Of a stretch of 18,332 nt of DNA, positions 1 through 7,662 are shown piece after piece. The first letter of the stretch is position 1; each line of letters opens with the position of its first letter. The position numbers and the translations under genes were made by a program. This DNA is from Azonexaceae bacterium (GTDB lineage: Bacteria > Pseudomonadota > Gammaproteobacteria > Burkholderiales > Rhodocyclaceae). Below the pieces are notes generated by a model. That model worked only from the letters and a program-made list of their open reading frames with translations. It was not told the origin of the DNA and did not search any database. The stretch lies in NCBI GenBank assembly GCA_009469685.1, contig SSTA01000223.1, positions 1 to 18,332 of the forward strand, written 5' to 3'.

Positions 1-11
1 GAAGAAGCGGA

Positions 12-40
12 ATTATGTAACAGCCCCTAATAACCGTCAA
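12..40 (-). promoter_or_regulatory. Promoter P2 of probable rRNA operon (leftward)
   Basis: On the minus strand a -35 TTGACG (35-40) and a -10 CATAAT (12-17) are separated by 17 bases. It is the second of two tandem promoters pointing off the left edge, with no gene between it and the edge. Tandem strong promoters next to tyrS suggest a 16S rRNA gene just outside the window. The identity of that gene is inference. Confidence 0.7.
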
Positions 41-45
41 CTCCC

Positions 46-76
46 CCCTCAACACCAACACCCTCAACCCAACACC
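46..76. repeat. Imperfect tandem direct repeat between P1 and P2
   Basis: Read on the minus strand, GGTGTTGGGTTGAGGG (61-76) is followed by GGTGTTGGTGTTGAGGG (46-62), which differs by one inserted base. The two copies overlap by two bases and fill the spacer between the tandem promoters. The minus strand here is very G/T-rich and almost free of cytosine. No function is known to me. Confidence 0.6.
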
Positions 77-96
77 GCAACAGCAAAGAGCCGCGC

Positions 97-124
97 ATTA
101 TACGGATCAGAGAAACGACGTCAA
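97..124 (-). promoter_or_regulatory. Promoter P1 of probable rRNA operon (leftward)
   Basis: On the minus strand a -35 TTGACG (119-124) and a perfect -10 TATAAT (97-102) are separated by 16 bases. The -10 is followed directly by the GC-rich stretch GCGCGGC, a discriminator of the kind found at promoters under stringent (ppGpp) control. I see no A/T-rich UP element upstream. Its -35 hexamer is identical to that of P2, 84 bases downstream. Confidence 0.75.
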
Positions 125-212
125 TGGCCTCGCCCAAACTTTCCGAATCGCGCCAGCCCAACCCAACTCGACCGCGCAAAATAGCCCCGCATCCCTCTCG
201 CAAGCGCGAAAG

Positions 213-1412
213 TCAGCTCACAGTCACCCGAGCAAACTTGCGCTTGCCCACCTGCAGCACCACCGTCGCCCCGCGGGAGATTGCAAGGCAACGATCTTCG
301 ACTTTTGCGCCATCGGCGCGAACTCCGCCCTGATCGATCATCCTGAGCGCCTCGGAGGTGCTCGCCGTGAGACCGGCGAGCTTGAGCATCTGAACCACTG
401 GGAAATCCTTGCCGTCTCCGGCAAACGTGAACTCAGGCATCTCATCGGGCAGCGCCCCTTGCCGGAAGCGTGCCTCGAAATCGGCCAATGCGTCGTCAGC
501 GGCCCGCCGATCGTGGAATCGCGCCACCAACTCCTGCGCCAGAAGGACCTTGACGTCACGGGGATTTCTCCCGCCTTCGACCTCGGCTTTCATGGTCGTA
601 ATCTCACCCTGCGGAAGGAAAGACAGGAGGTCGTAGTAGCGCCACATCAGCTCGTCCGAGACGGACATGATCTTGCCAAAAATCTCCCGGGGCGGCTCAC
701 TGATCCCCACATAATTGCCCAAGGACTTGGACATCTTGTTCACGCCATCGAGCCCCTCCAACAGGGGCAGCATGAGGACGCACTGGGGCGGTTGTCCGTA
801 ATGCTTTTGCAATTCCCGTCCGACCAGGAGATTGAATTTCTGATCGGTCCCGCCGATTTCGATATCCGACCGCAACGCAACGGAGTCATACCCTTGGCAA
901 AGAGGGTAGAGAAATTCGTGCAACGCGATGGGCTGGCCTGCGCCGTAGCGCTTGGCAAAGTCATCTCGCTCCAACATCCGGGCCACAGTATGCTGGGCCG
1001 CTAAGCGGATCATGCCCGCAGCCCCCAGGGCGTCGAACCAGGCGGAATTGAATCCCACTTCTGTCTTTTCCGGATCGAGAATCTTGAACACCTGGTCCTG
1101 GTAAGTACGCGCGTTCTCCAGAACCTGCTCGCTCGAAAGCGGGGGACGGGTGGCGTTCTTCCCGGTGGGATCTCCGATCATGGCAGTGAAATCGCCAATC
1201 AGGAAGATGACGTGGTGGCCAAGGTCCTGAAAGTGCCGCAGTTTGTTGAGAAGTACGGTATGCCCGAGATGGAGGTCGGGCGCAGTGGGATCGAACCCAG
1301 CCTTGACCCGGAGCGGCCGCCCGGACTTCAGGCGCTCCACCAATTCCGCCTCGACCAGCAATTCATCGCTTCCGCGCTTGATTTGCAATAGGCAGTCTTC
1401 AATGCTCGTCAT
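213..1412 (-). CDS. tyrS: Tyrosine--tRNA ligase
   Basis: This cytoplasmic class I aminoacyl-tRNA synthetase charges tRNA(Tyr) with tyrosine. The 399-residue protein has the HIGH-type signature HLGH (residues 48-51) inside [12 protein letters not shown], a [13 protein letters not shown] segment at 73-85, GTDQKFN at about 188-194, and the KMSKS loop at 226-230. A C-terminal S4 RNA-binding domain starts at about residue 335 ([13 protein letters not shown]...). Length and motifs fit the TyrS subfamily with an HLGH signature that is common in Proteobacteria. The ATG is preceded by GAGGG seven bases upstream, which supports this start. It is divergent from the M23 peptidase gene (72-base gap), and its 3' end faces the leftward promoters at 12-124. 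I see no convincing intrinsic terminator after its stop. Confidence 0.97.
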   Translation of the reverse strand: MTSIEDCLLQIKRGSDELLVEAELVERLKSGRPLRVKAGFDPTAPDLHLGHTVLLNKLRHFQDLGHHVIFLIGDFTAMIGDPTGKNATRPPLSSEQVLENARTYQDQVFKILDPEKTEVGFNSAWFDALGAAGMIRLAAQHTVARMLERDDFAKRYGAGQPIALHEFLYPLCQGYDSVALRSDIEIGGTDQKFNLLVGRELQKHYGQPPQCVLMLPLLEGLDGVNKMSKSLGNYVGISEPPREIFGKIMSVSDELMWRYYDLLSFLPQGEITTMKAEVEGGRNPRDVKVLLAQELVARFHDRRAADDALADFEARFRQGALPDEMPEFTFAGDGKDFPVVQMLKLAGLTASTSEALRMIDQGGVRADGAKVEDRCLAISRGATVVLQVGKRKFARVTVS

Positions 1413-1444
1413 CGCTCGACCCTCAACGGCCCTCGCCTTGCTTC

Positions 1445-1453
1445 TGCTAAACT
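1445..1453 (+). promoter_or_regulatory. Possible extended -10 promoter for the M23 peptidase gene
   Basis: TGC followed by TAAACT forms an extended -10 element in the 72-base divergent gap between tyrS and the peptidase gene. No good -35 lies 16-18 bases upstream. This is a weak call. Confidence 0.3.
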
Positions 1454-1484
1454 CCGCGAAGTTTTTTGCCAGAAAGCCAGACCC

Positions 1485-2798
1485 ATGAAAAAGTGCGCCA
1501 TTCTAGCGCATTCGCCTAGCCCGATCGACGACGGTTCCCGGCGCCGCTGGACCCTGGGCGTGACGGCCCTCTTCCTGGGAATTGGCATGGCAGGCGCCAT
1601 CGCCGTTTCCCGCGACGAGTTGCAGTCGACCGCTCGCGCTCGCGTCATCGAGCAGATTTCCTTCGAGGCAACTCCACTGATCGAGAGTGTCGGCAGCATC
1701 TTCGTTGCCGAGGAACGCATCCAGCGCGGCGACTCGGTGGGTGGGCTGTTTGAGCGGCTGGGCGTCGGAGATCCAGAGGCGATGGCGTTTTTGCGCAATG
1801 ACGAGACCGCCCGAATCTTCTTTCGTCAACTCGTCCCAGGCAGGACTGTCGTTGCCAGGATCAATGAGAACGGGGCGCTGCTTTCCTTGGTGTTTCCACT
1901 GAACGGAAACGAAACCGCCCTCCAGATAGATCGCACCAACCAGGGGTTTACCGCGCGCATACTGCCGGCGCGATTCGAACCCCACGTAGAGACCAAGGTT
2001 GCCGAGATCGAGACGTCGCTGTTCGCAGCCTCCGATGCCGCCGGCATTCCAGACGCGGTCGCAATTCAATTGGCCGAGGTCTTTTCTGCCGAAATCGACT
2101 TTCATCGGGATCTCCGCCGCGGAGACCGCTTTTCGGTCGTCTACGAAATGAACTACCTCGACGGACAGCCGGCCCGAAGCGGACGAATCCTGGCTGCCGA
2201 ATTCGTCAATAACGGACGCACCCACACTGCCATCTGGTTCGAACACCAAGGGCGAGGCGCTTACTATGGCGAGGACGGAAGTCCAATGCGACGCACTTTC
2301 CTGCGCTCGCCGCTGGAGTTCTCTCGCATTACTTCTGGCTTTGCCATGCGTCTTCACCCCATCCTGCAGGAGTGGCGCGCCCATCGCGGCATCGATTACG
2401 GCGCACCTACTGGCACGCGCGTCCGTGCCACGGCGGATGGTGTGGTGGAATTCGCCGCAACTCAAGGGGGATACGGAAGGTTGCTGGTCCTGCGACACAG
2501 CAGCGCTTATTCAACCGCTTACGGCCATCTCAGCGGTTTCGCGAAAGGTCTCAAGAAGGGAACCCGGGTCTCCCAGGGCGAGACGATAGGCTATGTGGGA
2601 CAGTCCGGCTGGGCTACCGGCCCGCATCTTCATTATGAATTCAGGGTCAATAACCATCAGGTTGACCCGCTGGCATTTATTTCGCCTCCGGCCCTGCCGC
2701 TCGAATCATCTCAGTTGAAGCTCTTCAGGGAGCGCACCCGAGAATGGGGGCACACCTTGACGCTGTTGCGCGACGCCAGCGCCGCCTCCGCAAACTAA
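1485..2798 (+). CDS. Membrane-anchored M23 family peptidoglycan endopeptidase
   Basis: This is a probable zinc DD-endopeptidase that trims peptidoglycan cross-links in the periplasm (437 residues). A basic N-terminal stretch precedes one hydrophobic segment (about 23-41), so it is either anchored in the inner membrane or exported. Residues about 75-140 resemble the OapA/LysM-like N-terminal domain found in MepM/Csd3-type enzymes. The LytM domain covers about 280-400. Expected metal ligands are H300 and D304 (HRGID) and H383 (HLH at 381-383), with H348 (YGHLS) and H381 as expected catalytic histidines. The catalytic set is complete. There is no strong Shine-Dalgarno before the ATG. It is divergent from tyrS and convergent with erpA. 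In many betaproteobacteria I recall anmK following this gene, but here erpA comes next. It is of the MepM/YebA type, and the exact substrate is not shown. Confidence 0.92.
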   Translation: MKKCAILAHSPSPIDDGSRRRWTLGVTALFLGIGMAGAIAVSRDELQSTARARVIEQISFEATPLIESVGSIFVAEERIQRGDSVGGLFERLGVGDPEAMAFLRNDETARIFFRQLVPGRTVVARINENGALLSLVFPLNGNETALQIDRTNQGFTARILPARFEPHVETKVAEIETSLFAASDAAGIPDAVAIQLAEVFSAEIDFHRDLRRGDRFSVVYEMNYLDGQPARSGRILAAEFVNNGRTHTAIWFEHQGRGAYYGEDGSPMRRTFLRSPLEFSRITSGFAMRLHPILQEWRAHRGIDYGAPTGTRVRATADGVVEFAATQGGYGRLLVLRHSSAYSTAYGHLSGFAKGLKKGTRVSQGETIGYVGQSGWATGPHLHYEFRVNNHQVDPLAFISPPALPLESSQLKLFRERTREWGHTLTLLRDASAASAN

Positions 2799-2814
2799 TA
2801 TCCCGGGGGCGCCC

Positions 2815-2844
2815 AAAAAAAACGGGCGGCATCGTTGCCGCCCG
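2815..2844 (-). terminator. Intrinsic terminator downstream of erpA
   Basis: A perfect 9-base-pair stem (2823-2831 with 2836-2844, CGGGCGGCA arm) encloses the loop TCGT. On the minus strand it is followed by eight T residues (A-run 2815-2822). It terminates leftward transcription of the argC-erpA cluster, and its stem may also slow rightward transcripts of the M23 gene. Confidence 0.92.
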
Positions 2845-2863
2845 CTCTGGTTGGTCTTGGCGA

Positions 2864-3214
2864 TCAGGCAGAGAAGCTAGAGCCACACCCGCAAGTGGAG
2901 GTGGCATTGGGATTCCGGATCACGAACTGAGAACCTTCGAGCCCCTCGGTGAAATCGATCTCCGCACCGACCAGATACTGGTAGCTCATGGGATCGATCA
3001 ACAAGGTCACCCCGTTCTTCTCCATCGTGGTGTCATCTTCATTGACGTCCTCGTCAAAGGTGAAGCCATACTGGAATCCGGAGCAACCACCGCCGGTTAC
3101 GAAGACCCTCAGTTTCAGGCCGGGATTTCCCTCTTCCTCGATCAACTCCTTCACCTTGCTGGCGGCACTATCGGTGAAGACGAGGGGGCTGGATATATCG
3201 CTGACGGCGTTCAT
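2864..3214 (-). CDS. erpA: Iron-sulfur cluster insertion protein ErpA
   Basis: This A-type carrier receives Fe-S clusters from the Isc scaffold and delivers them to apoproteins in the cytoplasm. It has 116 residues, the normal family length. The three conserved cluster-binding cysteines are present: C44 in GGGCSGF, and C108 and C110 in the C-terminal CGCGSSF motif. The long acidic loop FDEDVNEDD and the DPMSYQYL segment favour ErpA over IscA. AAGGAG lies six bases before the ATG, a strong ribosome binding site. It is the last gene of the leftward cluster, 63 bases after bactofilin, and is followed by the terminator at 2815-2844. Confidence 0.95.
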   Translation of the reverse strand: MNAVSDISSPLVFTDSAASKVKELIEEEGNPGLKLRVFVTGGGCSGFQYGFTFDEDVNEDDTTMEKNGVTLLIDPMSYQYLVGAEIDFTEGLEGSQFVIRNPNATSTCGCGSSFSA

Positions 3215-3277
3215 GGAGGACTCCTTGGAAAAATCGACGCGGGATTATGGATGCGGCGAACAACGCCGTCAACGCGA

Positions 3278-3679
3278 TTAGTTCGACGCCGCGAGCTTTA
3301 GTTCCACGGACTTGCCGGGCCGATGCACAAGCCGCCCCTCGATCACCGCACCCTGATGCATTTCGATGATCGAGTATTCGACGTCTCCCACGATACGGGC
3401 CTTGGGCTGCATTTCAAGGGACTCGGTAACGACGACTGGACCCACCACGGTGCCATTGATGACCAGATGTGCGACATCCACAGCGCCTTCGATACGGGCC
3501 TGTTCGCTCACCACCAGGGTCGACGAAGTCGCTCCGTCGCTGGCGGCAACGCATCCCTTGACTTCGCCGTCAATCCGCAACCCCCCGGCGAACCGGATGT
3601 TTCCCTCGACCTGGGTTCCTGCGCCGATCAGACTGTCGATCCGATTTTGCGGTTTGGTTTCTTTGCCTTTGCCGAACAT
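3278..3679 (-). CDS. Bactofilin family cytoskeletal protein
   Basis: Bactofilins (DUF583/CcmA family) polymerise without nucleotide into filaments beneath the membrane and often recruit cell-wall enzymes or define cell shape. The 133-residue protein has a short polar N-terminus, then a bactofilin domain at about 14-120 made of short repeated strands (VEGNIRFAGGLRIDGEVKG, ARIEGAVDVAHLVINGTVVGPV, ARIVGDVEYSIIEMHQGAVIEG). This spacing is typical of the right-handed beta-helix fold. It has no transmembrane segment. Its start lies 8 bases after the stop of the upstream membrane coiled-coil gene, so the two are probably co-translated and may work together at the envelope. That partnership is inference. 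Confidence 0.93.
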   Translation of the reverse strand: MFGKGKETKPQNRIDSLIGAGTQVEGNIRFAGGLRIDGEVKGCVAASDGATSSTLVVSEQARIEGAVDVAHLVINGTVVGPVVVTESLEMQPKARIVGDVEYSIIEMHQGAVIEGRLVHRPGKSVELKLAASN

Positions 3680-3687
3680 GCTACCTC

Positions 3688-4425
3688 CTAAAGGGTCGCT
3701 ACGCGTTTGGCACGAAGTGTATCACCCTGGAAAAGACGAGCCTCCACACCCTTCACCTGCGCGCCCTGAGGCAGCTTGAAGGCCCCCTCCTTACGCTGGA
3801 AGTGCAGAACGTCCACACCGTATTCGGCAATTCCCTGACCTGGCTCCGGCAACGTGAGGGCCTGATCCTTGCCGGCCAGCGCGTAACTGACGACGATTTG
3901 AAGCTTCCCCTTGAATTCTTTGACTTGCTTGCTGGGAACAAAGCCGATCAGCAGTCGATACCGATAGGAATCCGCGGCGACTTCTCGACTGACCTGCAGC
4001 CGCTCGATCCTGACTGCGGATTCGACGCCAACAGGAGGAACCAGACGCTCGAAGAAGGCGATCTCCTCCTTGAGACTGGCATTTTCCGCTTCCAACCCCT
4101 TGACCCTGGAAAGGAGCTGTTGGCGGACCGTCCTCTCCATCTGCATTCCACTCTGCTCGGTCCCCACCGCGCCGCGCAGTACCTGCAACTCCTCCTCCGC
4201 AGCTTCGAGCTTCTCCTTGAGCACCCCGATTTCCTGGGAAAGTCCTGCCTTTTCGCCGCGCTGGGCAACAAGCCAGACAGCGGCTGCCACACAGAGGACC
4301 AATGCAACCAGCGCCCCTGCATACCATTGCCAGGACACATGGCTGCGCACCGTCACCCGGGGCGCAGCGATTCCGAAGCGCCGTCGAAATCGCCTGATCT
4401 TCAGGGTAACAGCGGGGGTCGGCAT
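3688..4425 (-). CDS. Membrane protein with coiled coil, DUF6776-like
   Basis: I recognise no biochemical function. The 245-residue protein has a strongly basic N-terminus ([10 protein letters not shown]), one transmembrane helix at about 32-54, and a heptad-rich coiled coil at about 60-126. A C-terminal domain of about 115 residues (130-245) is rich in beta-like strands. The charge pattern predicts a cytoplasmic N-terminus with the coiled coil and C-terminal domain in the periplasm. Architecture and position beside bactofilin resemble the DUF6776 family of betaproteobacteria (from memory). The ATG lies 25 bases inside the end of argC. No alternative start lies closer to the argC stop, so translation is probably coupled. 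A role as a bactofilin membrane partner is plausible but not shown. Confidence 0.8.
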   Translation of the reverse strand: MPTPAVTLKIRRFRRRFGIAAPRVTVRSHVSWQWYAGALVALVLCVAAAVWLVAQRGEKAGLSQEIGVLKEKLEAAEEELQVLRGAVGTEQSGMQMERTVRQQLLSRVKGLEAENASLKEEIAFFERLVPPVGVESAVRIERLQVSREVAADSYRYRLLIGFVPSKQVKEFKGKLQIVVSYALAGKDQALTLPEPGQGIAEYGVDVLHFQRKEGAFKLPQGAQVKGVEARLFQGDTLRAKRVATL

Positions 4426-5429
4426 AGACCGAGGGTCTCCTCGAAGCCGAACATCAGGTTCATGTTCTGGACTGCCTGACCGGCGGCGCCCTTGACTAGG
4501 TTGTCGATGACCGAGAGGATCACCAGGGTATCGCCGCCCTGCGGGCGATGAACGGCAATCCGGCAGATGTTGGCCGAACGGACCGAGCGGGTCTCTGGAT
4601 GGGACTTGGCCGGCAGTACATCGACGAAGGGTTCTGCGGCATAACAGCCTTCGAAGATTCCCTGGAAATCGGCCTCCTTCGAGATCCGTGCGTAGAGCGT
4701 GGCGTGGATACCCCGGATCATGGGGGTGAGATGCGGCACAAAGGTCAGCCCCACGGGCTTACCCGCCATCTGGCCCAGGCCTTGGCGAATCTCAGGCAGA
4801 TGCCGATGCCCGGGAACTCCATAGGCCTTGAAATTATCTGCAGCCTCGGAAAACAGGATGTGAGTTTCCGCCTTGCGACCCGCGCCGGAAACCCCCGATT
4901 TCGCGTCGGCGATCAGGTGATCGACATCGACGAGGCCAGCGCGCACCAGTGGGAGGAAGCCCAACTGAACGGCCGTGGGATAACAACCGGGATTGGCCAC
5001 CAGCCGGGCCGATCGAATCTCGTCGCGGAAGACTTCCGGGAGTCCATAGACAGCCTTGTCCACCCACGCGGGTGCGGAATGGGCCATGCCATACCACTTT
5101 TCCCACTCCGCTACGTTCCGAATCCGGAAATCGGCCGCCAGGTCGATGACGCGCACTCCGGCATCCAGCAGTGCCGGCGCCTGCTGCATGGCAATCCCGT
5201 TGGGCGTGGCGAAGAAGACCAGATCACAAGCCCGGAGGTCTGCGCGGGAAGGATCTTCGAACTCCAGGTCGATGTGGCCGCGCAAACTCGGAAACATGGC
5301 GTCGACCCGCGTCCCCGCGTCGCCCCGGGACGTAATGGCCGCAACTTCGGCTTCCGGATGGGAAGCCAGCAGGCGAAGCAATTCGACGCCGGTATATCCG
5401 GTGCCACCGACAATTCCAACCTTGATCAT
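4401..5429 (-). CDS. argC: N-acetyl-gamma-glutamyl-phosphate reductase
   Basis: This NADPH-dependent enzyme carries out the third step of arginine synthesis, reducing N-acetyl-glutamyl phosphate to the semialdehyde. The chosen start gives 342 residues and begins [14 protein letters not shown], the nucleotide-binding glycine motif. AGGAG lies seven bases upstream. An in-frame ATG at 5471 would add 14 residues and lies against the rpsI terminator, so it is unlikely. The catalytic cysteine is C149 in ANPGCYPTA, and the conserved histidine is in [11 protein letters not shown]. It is the first gene of the leftward cluster and overlaps the next gene by 25 bases. Confidence 0.95.
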   Translation of the reverse strand: MIKVGIVGGTGYTGVELLRLLASHPEAEVAAITSRGDAGTRVDAMFPSLRGHIDLEFEDPSRADLRACDLVFFATPNGIAMQQAPALLDAGVRVIDLAADFRIRNVAEWEKWYGMAHSAPAWVDKAVYGLPEVFRDEIRSARLVANPGCYPTAVQLGFLPLVRAGLVDVDHLIADAKSGVSGAGRKAETHILFSEAADNFKAYGVPGHRHLPEIRQGLGQMAGKPVGLTFVPHLTPMIRGIHATLYARISKEADFQGIFEGCYAAEPFVDVLPAKSHPETRSVRSANICRIAVHRPQGGDTLVILSVIDNLVKGAAGQAVQNMNLMFGFEETLGLCRPPLLP

Positions 5430-5453
5430 GAAAGCTCTCCTGAAATCCGGACC

Positions 5454-5482
5454 ATCATAACCTTCCCGCACCCATGAAAAAA
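5454..5482 (-). promoter_or_regulatory. Possible argC promoter abutting the rpsI terminator
   Basis: The only room for an argC promoter downstream of the rpsI terminator is 5430-5476. A -10-like TATGAT occurs on the minus strand at 5454-5459. At a 17-base spacing the -35 position (5477-5482) is the T-run of the terminator itself, a poor match. Read-through from rplM-rpsI is an alternative source of argC transcripts. Confidence 0.3.
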
Positions 5483-5502
5483 GCCGCCAGTCGGCGGCTT
5501 TT
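5477..5502 (-). terminator. Intrinsic terminator downstream of rpsI
   Basis: The stem AAAAGCCGCC / GGCGGCTTTT (5479-5488 with 5493-5502) encloses the loop AGTC. The A-run from 5477 gives a six-T tail on the minus strand. It lies 17 bases after the rpsI stop. The four T residues on the plus side make it potentially bidirectional. Confidence 0.9.
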
Positions 5503-5519
5503 CCCGGATCGAAGACGCA

Positions 5520-5912
5520 TCAGCGCTTGGAGAACTGCTTGCGGCGACGGGCTTTGTGAAAACCGACTTTCTTACGCTCGACTTCGCGGGCATCGCGAGT
5601 GACGAAGCCTGCCTTGGAAAGCGCGGGCTTGAGCGCTGCATCGTACTCGATCAGGGCACGGGTGATCCCATGGCGCACGGCGCCGGCCTGACCGGATTCG
5701 CCACCACCGGTCACATTGACCTTGATGTCGAATCCCTTGACTTGCTCGACCAACTCCAGGGGCTGGCGGACAATCATACGACCCGTTTCGCGAGAAAAGA
5801 ATTCGTCCACCGGCTTGCCATTGACGACGATCGCGCCGGTTCCGCGCTTCATGAACACACGGGCCACCGCACTCTTGCGCCGCCCGGTACCGTAAAAATA
5901 AGCCTCAGCCAT
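5520..5912 (-). CDS. rpsI: 30S ribosomal protein S9
   Basis: S9 is a small-subunit protein whose basic C-terminal tail reaches the P-site tRNA. It has 130 residues, the standard bacterial length. It begins [19 protein letters not shown], contains [18 protein letters not shown], and ends in the conserved tail [11 protein letters not shown]. It lies 12 bases after rplM and is followed by the terminator at 5477-5502. It is presumably co-transcribed with rplM, as in most bacteria. Confidence 0.98.
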   Translation of the reverse strand: MAEAYFYGTGRRKSAVARVFMKRGTGAIVVNGKPVDEFFSRETGRMIVRQPLELVEQVKGFDIKVNVTGGGESGQAGAVRHGITRALIEYDAALKPALSKAGFVTRDAREVERKKVGFHKARRRKQFSKR

Positions 5913-5924
5913 TTCAAAAACCCC

Positions 5925-6353
5925 TTAGATTTCCAGCGCCTTGGGCTGCTGGGCGGAATGCGGATGCGAACTGCCGGCGTAGCACTTAAGCTTCTTCAAC
6001 ATGGCGTAGCCCAGAGGACCCTTGGGCAGCATCCCCTTGACAGCAGTTTCCAGGGCGCGGCCCGGGAAGCGCTGCTGCATCTTCTTGAAGTTGGTTTCGG
6101 TCACACCGCCAGGATAGCCGGAATGGCGATAGTATTTCTTGTCGTCGGCCTTGTTGCCCGTCACGACCAATTTCTCGACATTGGTGACGACCACGAAGTC
6201 GCCGGTGTCAACGTGGGGCGTGTAGATCGTCTTGTGCTTGCCGCGCAAACGGCGGGCAATTTCGGAAGCGAGGCGGCCGAGGACCTTGTCTGTGGCATCC
6301 ACCACAAACCACTCGCGCGTCACCTCATGTGGCTTGGCGGAAAAAGTTTTCAT
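5925..6353 (-). CDS. rplM: 50S ribosomal protein L13
   Basis: L13 is an early-assembling large-subunit protein. The chosen start [11 protein letters not shown] gives 142 residues, the usual length, with [18 protein letters not shown], the [16 protein letters not shown] segment, [10 protein letters not shown] and MLPKGPLG all as expected. AGGA lies eight bases upstream. The reading frame stays open for about 500 bases further upstream, but that extension lacks L13 similarity and runs through the promoter at 6398-6427, so it is not used. It is the first gene of the rplM-rpsI operon. Confidence 0.98.
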   Translation of the reverse strand: MKTFSAKPHEVTREWFVVDATDKVLGRLASEIARRLRGKHKTIYTPHVDTGDFVVVTNVEKLVVTGNKADDKKYYRHSGYPGGVTETNFKKMQQRFPGRALETAVKGMLPKGPLGYAMLKKLKCYAGSSHPHSAQQPKALEI

Positions 6354-6397
6354 CTGTGCCGTCCTTGGAATCGGGTGCTGATTACAGAAAGCCGCGC

Positions 6398-6427
6398 AGT
6401 ATAGGGGATACCGTTCTCGCGTGTCAA
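6398..6427 (-). promoter_or_regulatory. Promoter of rplM-rpsI
   Basis: On the minus strand a perfect -35 TTGACA (6422-6427), an 18-base spacer and -10 TATACT (6398-6403) are followed by GCGCGGC. This discriminator is the same as at the P1 promoter near the left edge. The predicted transcript starts about 40 bases before the rplM ATG. Confidence 0.88.
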
Positions 6428-6460
6428 ACGGCAGGGAAGCTCGGCAAAAACCCTCCCGAG

Positions 6461-6763
6461 TCAGCGTCGCGGGCGAAGTTCCTCGGGACGCCGCAAGTGA
6501 TCGCTCCCTGCGGGGTGCGCAGTGATATAAACCCGATGGGCAGCCGCGATGACGACGTGCACATCCTCTGCCGACAAGGCGGGGAAATTCTCCCGGAGGA
6601 CACGAAACGCCAGGTGTTCCAAGGAGCGCCCCGCCCATCCCGACTGGGGATCGAAGAAGGGTTCGATCAGGCGATAGGCGCTGTCGAAAAGCTCCCGCAG
6701 TTCGGGGCGGCGCCGACGTTCCGTCCCGCCCGCAACTCCGGAAGTATCCTGGACCGGTGCCAT
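6461..6763 (-). CDS. Small protein of unknown function, last gene of the glycolate operon
   Basis: I do not recognise this 100-residue protein. It has a charged N-terminus ([11 protein letters not shown]), a mostly helical middle (about 22-85: [23 protein letters not shown], then [14 protein letters not shown] and [17 protein letters not shown]), and an arginine-rich end. It has no signal peptide, transmembrane segment or cysteine. Its ATG lies two bases after the stop of the HDOD gene, a spacing that supports a real, translationally coupled gene. GAGG sits too close to the ATG to be a normal ribosome binding site. The gene ends 33 bases upstream of the rplM promoter. It could serve with the HDOD protein. 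Confidence 0.6.
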   Translation of the reverse strand: MAPVQDTSGVAGGTERRRRPELRELFDSAYRLIEPFFDPQSGWAGRSLEHLAFRVLRENFPALSAEDVHVVIAAAHRVYITAHPAGSDHLRRPEELRPRR

Positions 6764-6765
6764 CC

Positions 6766-7662
6766 TCAGGCCTGCCCGTGGAAGGCCTCGAGCATTTCAT
6801 CGATGAACTCGGGCAATGCGTCATCGCGAAGCCCGAGCTCCGCAAGAACATCGTCTTGAATCCGGTCCCACTCGGTATTCTTGACGTGCTGATCGCGGTA
6901 GAAGATTTCGATCGCCAGTTGCAGGATCGCCACCATCGTCCGCGAAGCGTGCATCCCTAGGGACGACATGTCGTGGTGGTAGCGAATCGCGTCGCAGATG
7001 AATTCCGGCAGATTCCAGTGGCGTGCGACGATGTAGCCGACGACGCAGTGATCGGCGCTGAATTTCTTGTCCTCATCGGCCAGATCGATCCAGCGGCCGG
7101 GCTCGCCAAGGTGCATCTCTTTGCAGTAGGTGGTGAACCGCTGCATCAGGAGGGGAACGCCACAGTCGTGGAAAATGCCGGCCAGGAACGCCTGGTCGGG
7201 AAAGACGTTGCACACGGCAATGCGCTCGTCGGCGATCAACATGGCCAGTTGCGCCACCGCCTGGGAACGGGTCCAGAATGCCTCGTAGGCGCGCGGATTC
7301 TGCTTGACGACCGCGATGCTCGCCAGGGCAATGGCCTGAACGAGATTGAAGGTCTGCCTCACCCCTACGGCATGGAGGATTTCCTCCACCGAAGCAAAGG
7401 GCTGGTGCTGCTTATAAGCGGCGCTGCCGACGACCTTGAAGAGCATGGCCGAGAGGCCGGGATCCTGATTGATCACCCGCGCCAGGACCCGCAGGTCGAA
7501 TTCCTTGCGCATCAAATGCTGCCGCAGTTCCTCGAGAACCCTGGGTTGCGGGGGAATATTCACGCCCCTTTCCAGGAGACGCTTCACTTTGGCCGCCTCG
7601 TCCGCGGTCAGACTGCGCACGGCCTCGGATACCGGAGTCGGCTTGGCGATCTCGGCACTCAT
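6766..7662 (-). CDS. HDOD domain-containing protein
   Basis: HDOD proteins are regulators with an HD-superfamily fold whose catalytic residues are usually incomplete. They are often tied to c-di-GMP, stress or motility signalling. In this 298-residue protein the HDOD domain covers about 30-235: [55 protein letters not shown], then [15 protein letters not shown] with HDCG at 165-168, and [29 protein letters not shown]. No attached GGDEF, EAL or receiver domain is present. Its ATG overlaps the glcF stop by four bases (ATGA), so it is read as part of the glycolate operon. Why a regulator of this type should be coupled to glycolate oxidase is unknown. Confidence 0.88.
   Translation of the reverse strand: MSAEIAKPTPVSEAVRSLTADEAAKVKRLLERGVNIPPQPRVLEELRQHLMRKEFDLRVLARVINQDPGLSAMLFKVVGSAAYKQHQPFASVEEILHAVGVRQTFNLVQAIALASIAVVKQNPRAYEAFWTRSQAVAQLAMLIADERIAVCNVFPDQAFLAGIFHDCGVPLLMQRFTTYCKEMHLGEPGRWIDLADEDKKFSADHCVVGYIVARHWNLPEFICDAIRYHHDMSSLGMHASRTMVAILQLAIEIFYRDQHVKNTEWDRIQDDVLAELGLRDDALPEFIDEMLEAFHGQA

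Noticed and set aside
1503..2498. Long open frame (331 codons) antisense to the M23 peptidase gene
   Set aside because: It mirrors the codon structure of the real gene in GC-rich DNA, matches no family I know, and overlaps a protein with a complete catalytic motif set.
4548..5477. 309-codon open frame antisense to argC
   Set aside because: It is a shadow of argC that runs through the rpsI terminator and has no recognisable domain.
6440..6460. Short inverted repeat CTCGG / CCGAG after the small unknown gene
   Set aside because: The stem is only five base pairs with an 11-base loop, and no T-run follows on the minus strand, so it does not qualify as an intrinsic terminator.
6354..6851. Upstream in-frame extension of rplM to an ATG at 6851
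   Set aside because: The extension contains no L13-like sequence, crosses the strong rplM promoter, and overlaps the small gene and HDOD gene. The start at 6353 gives the normal L13 length.
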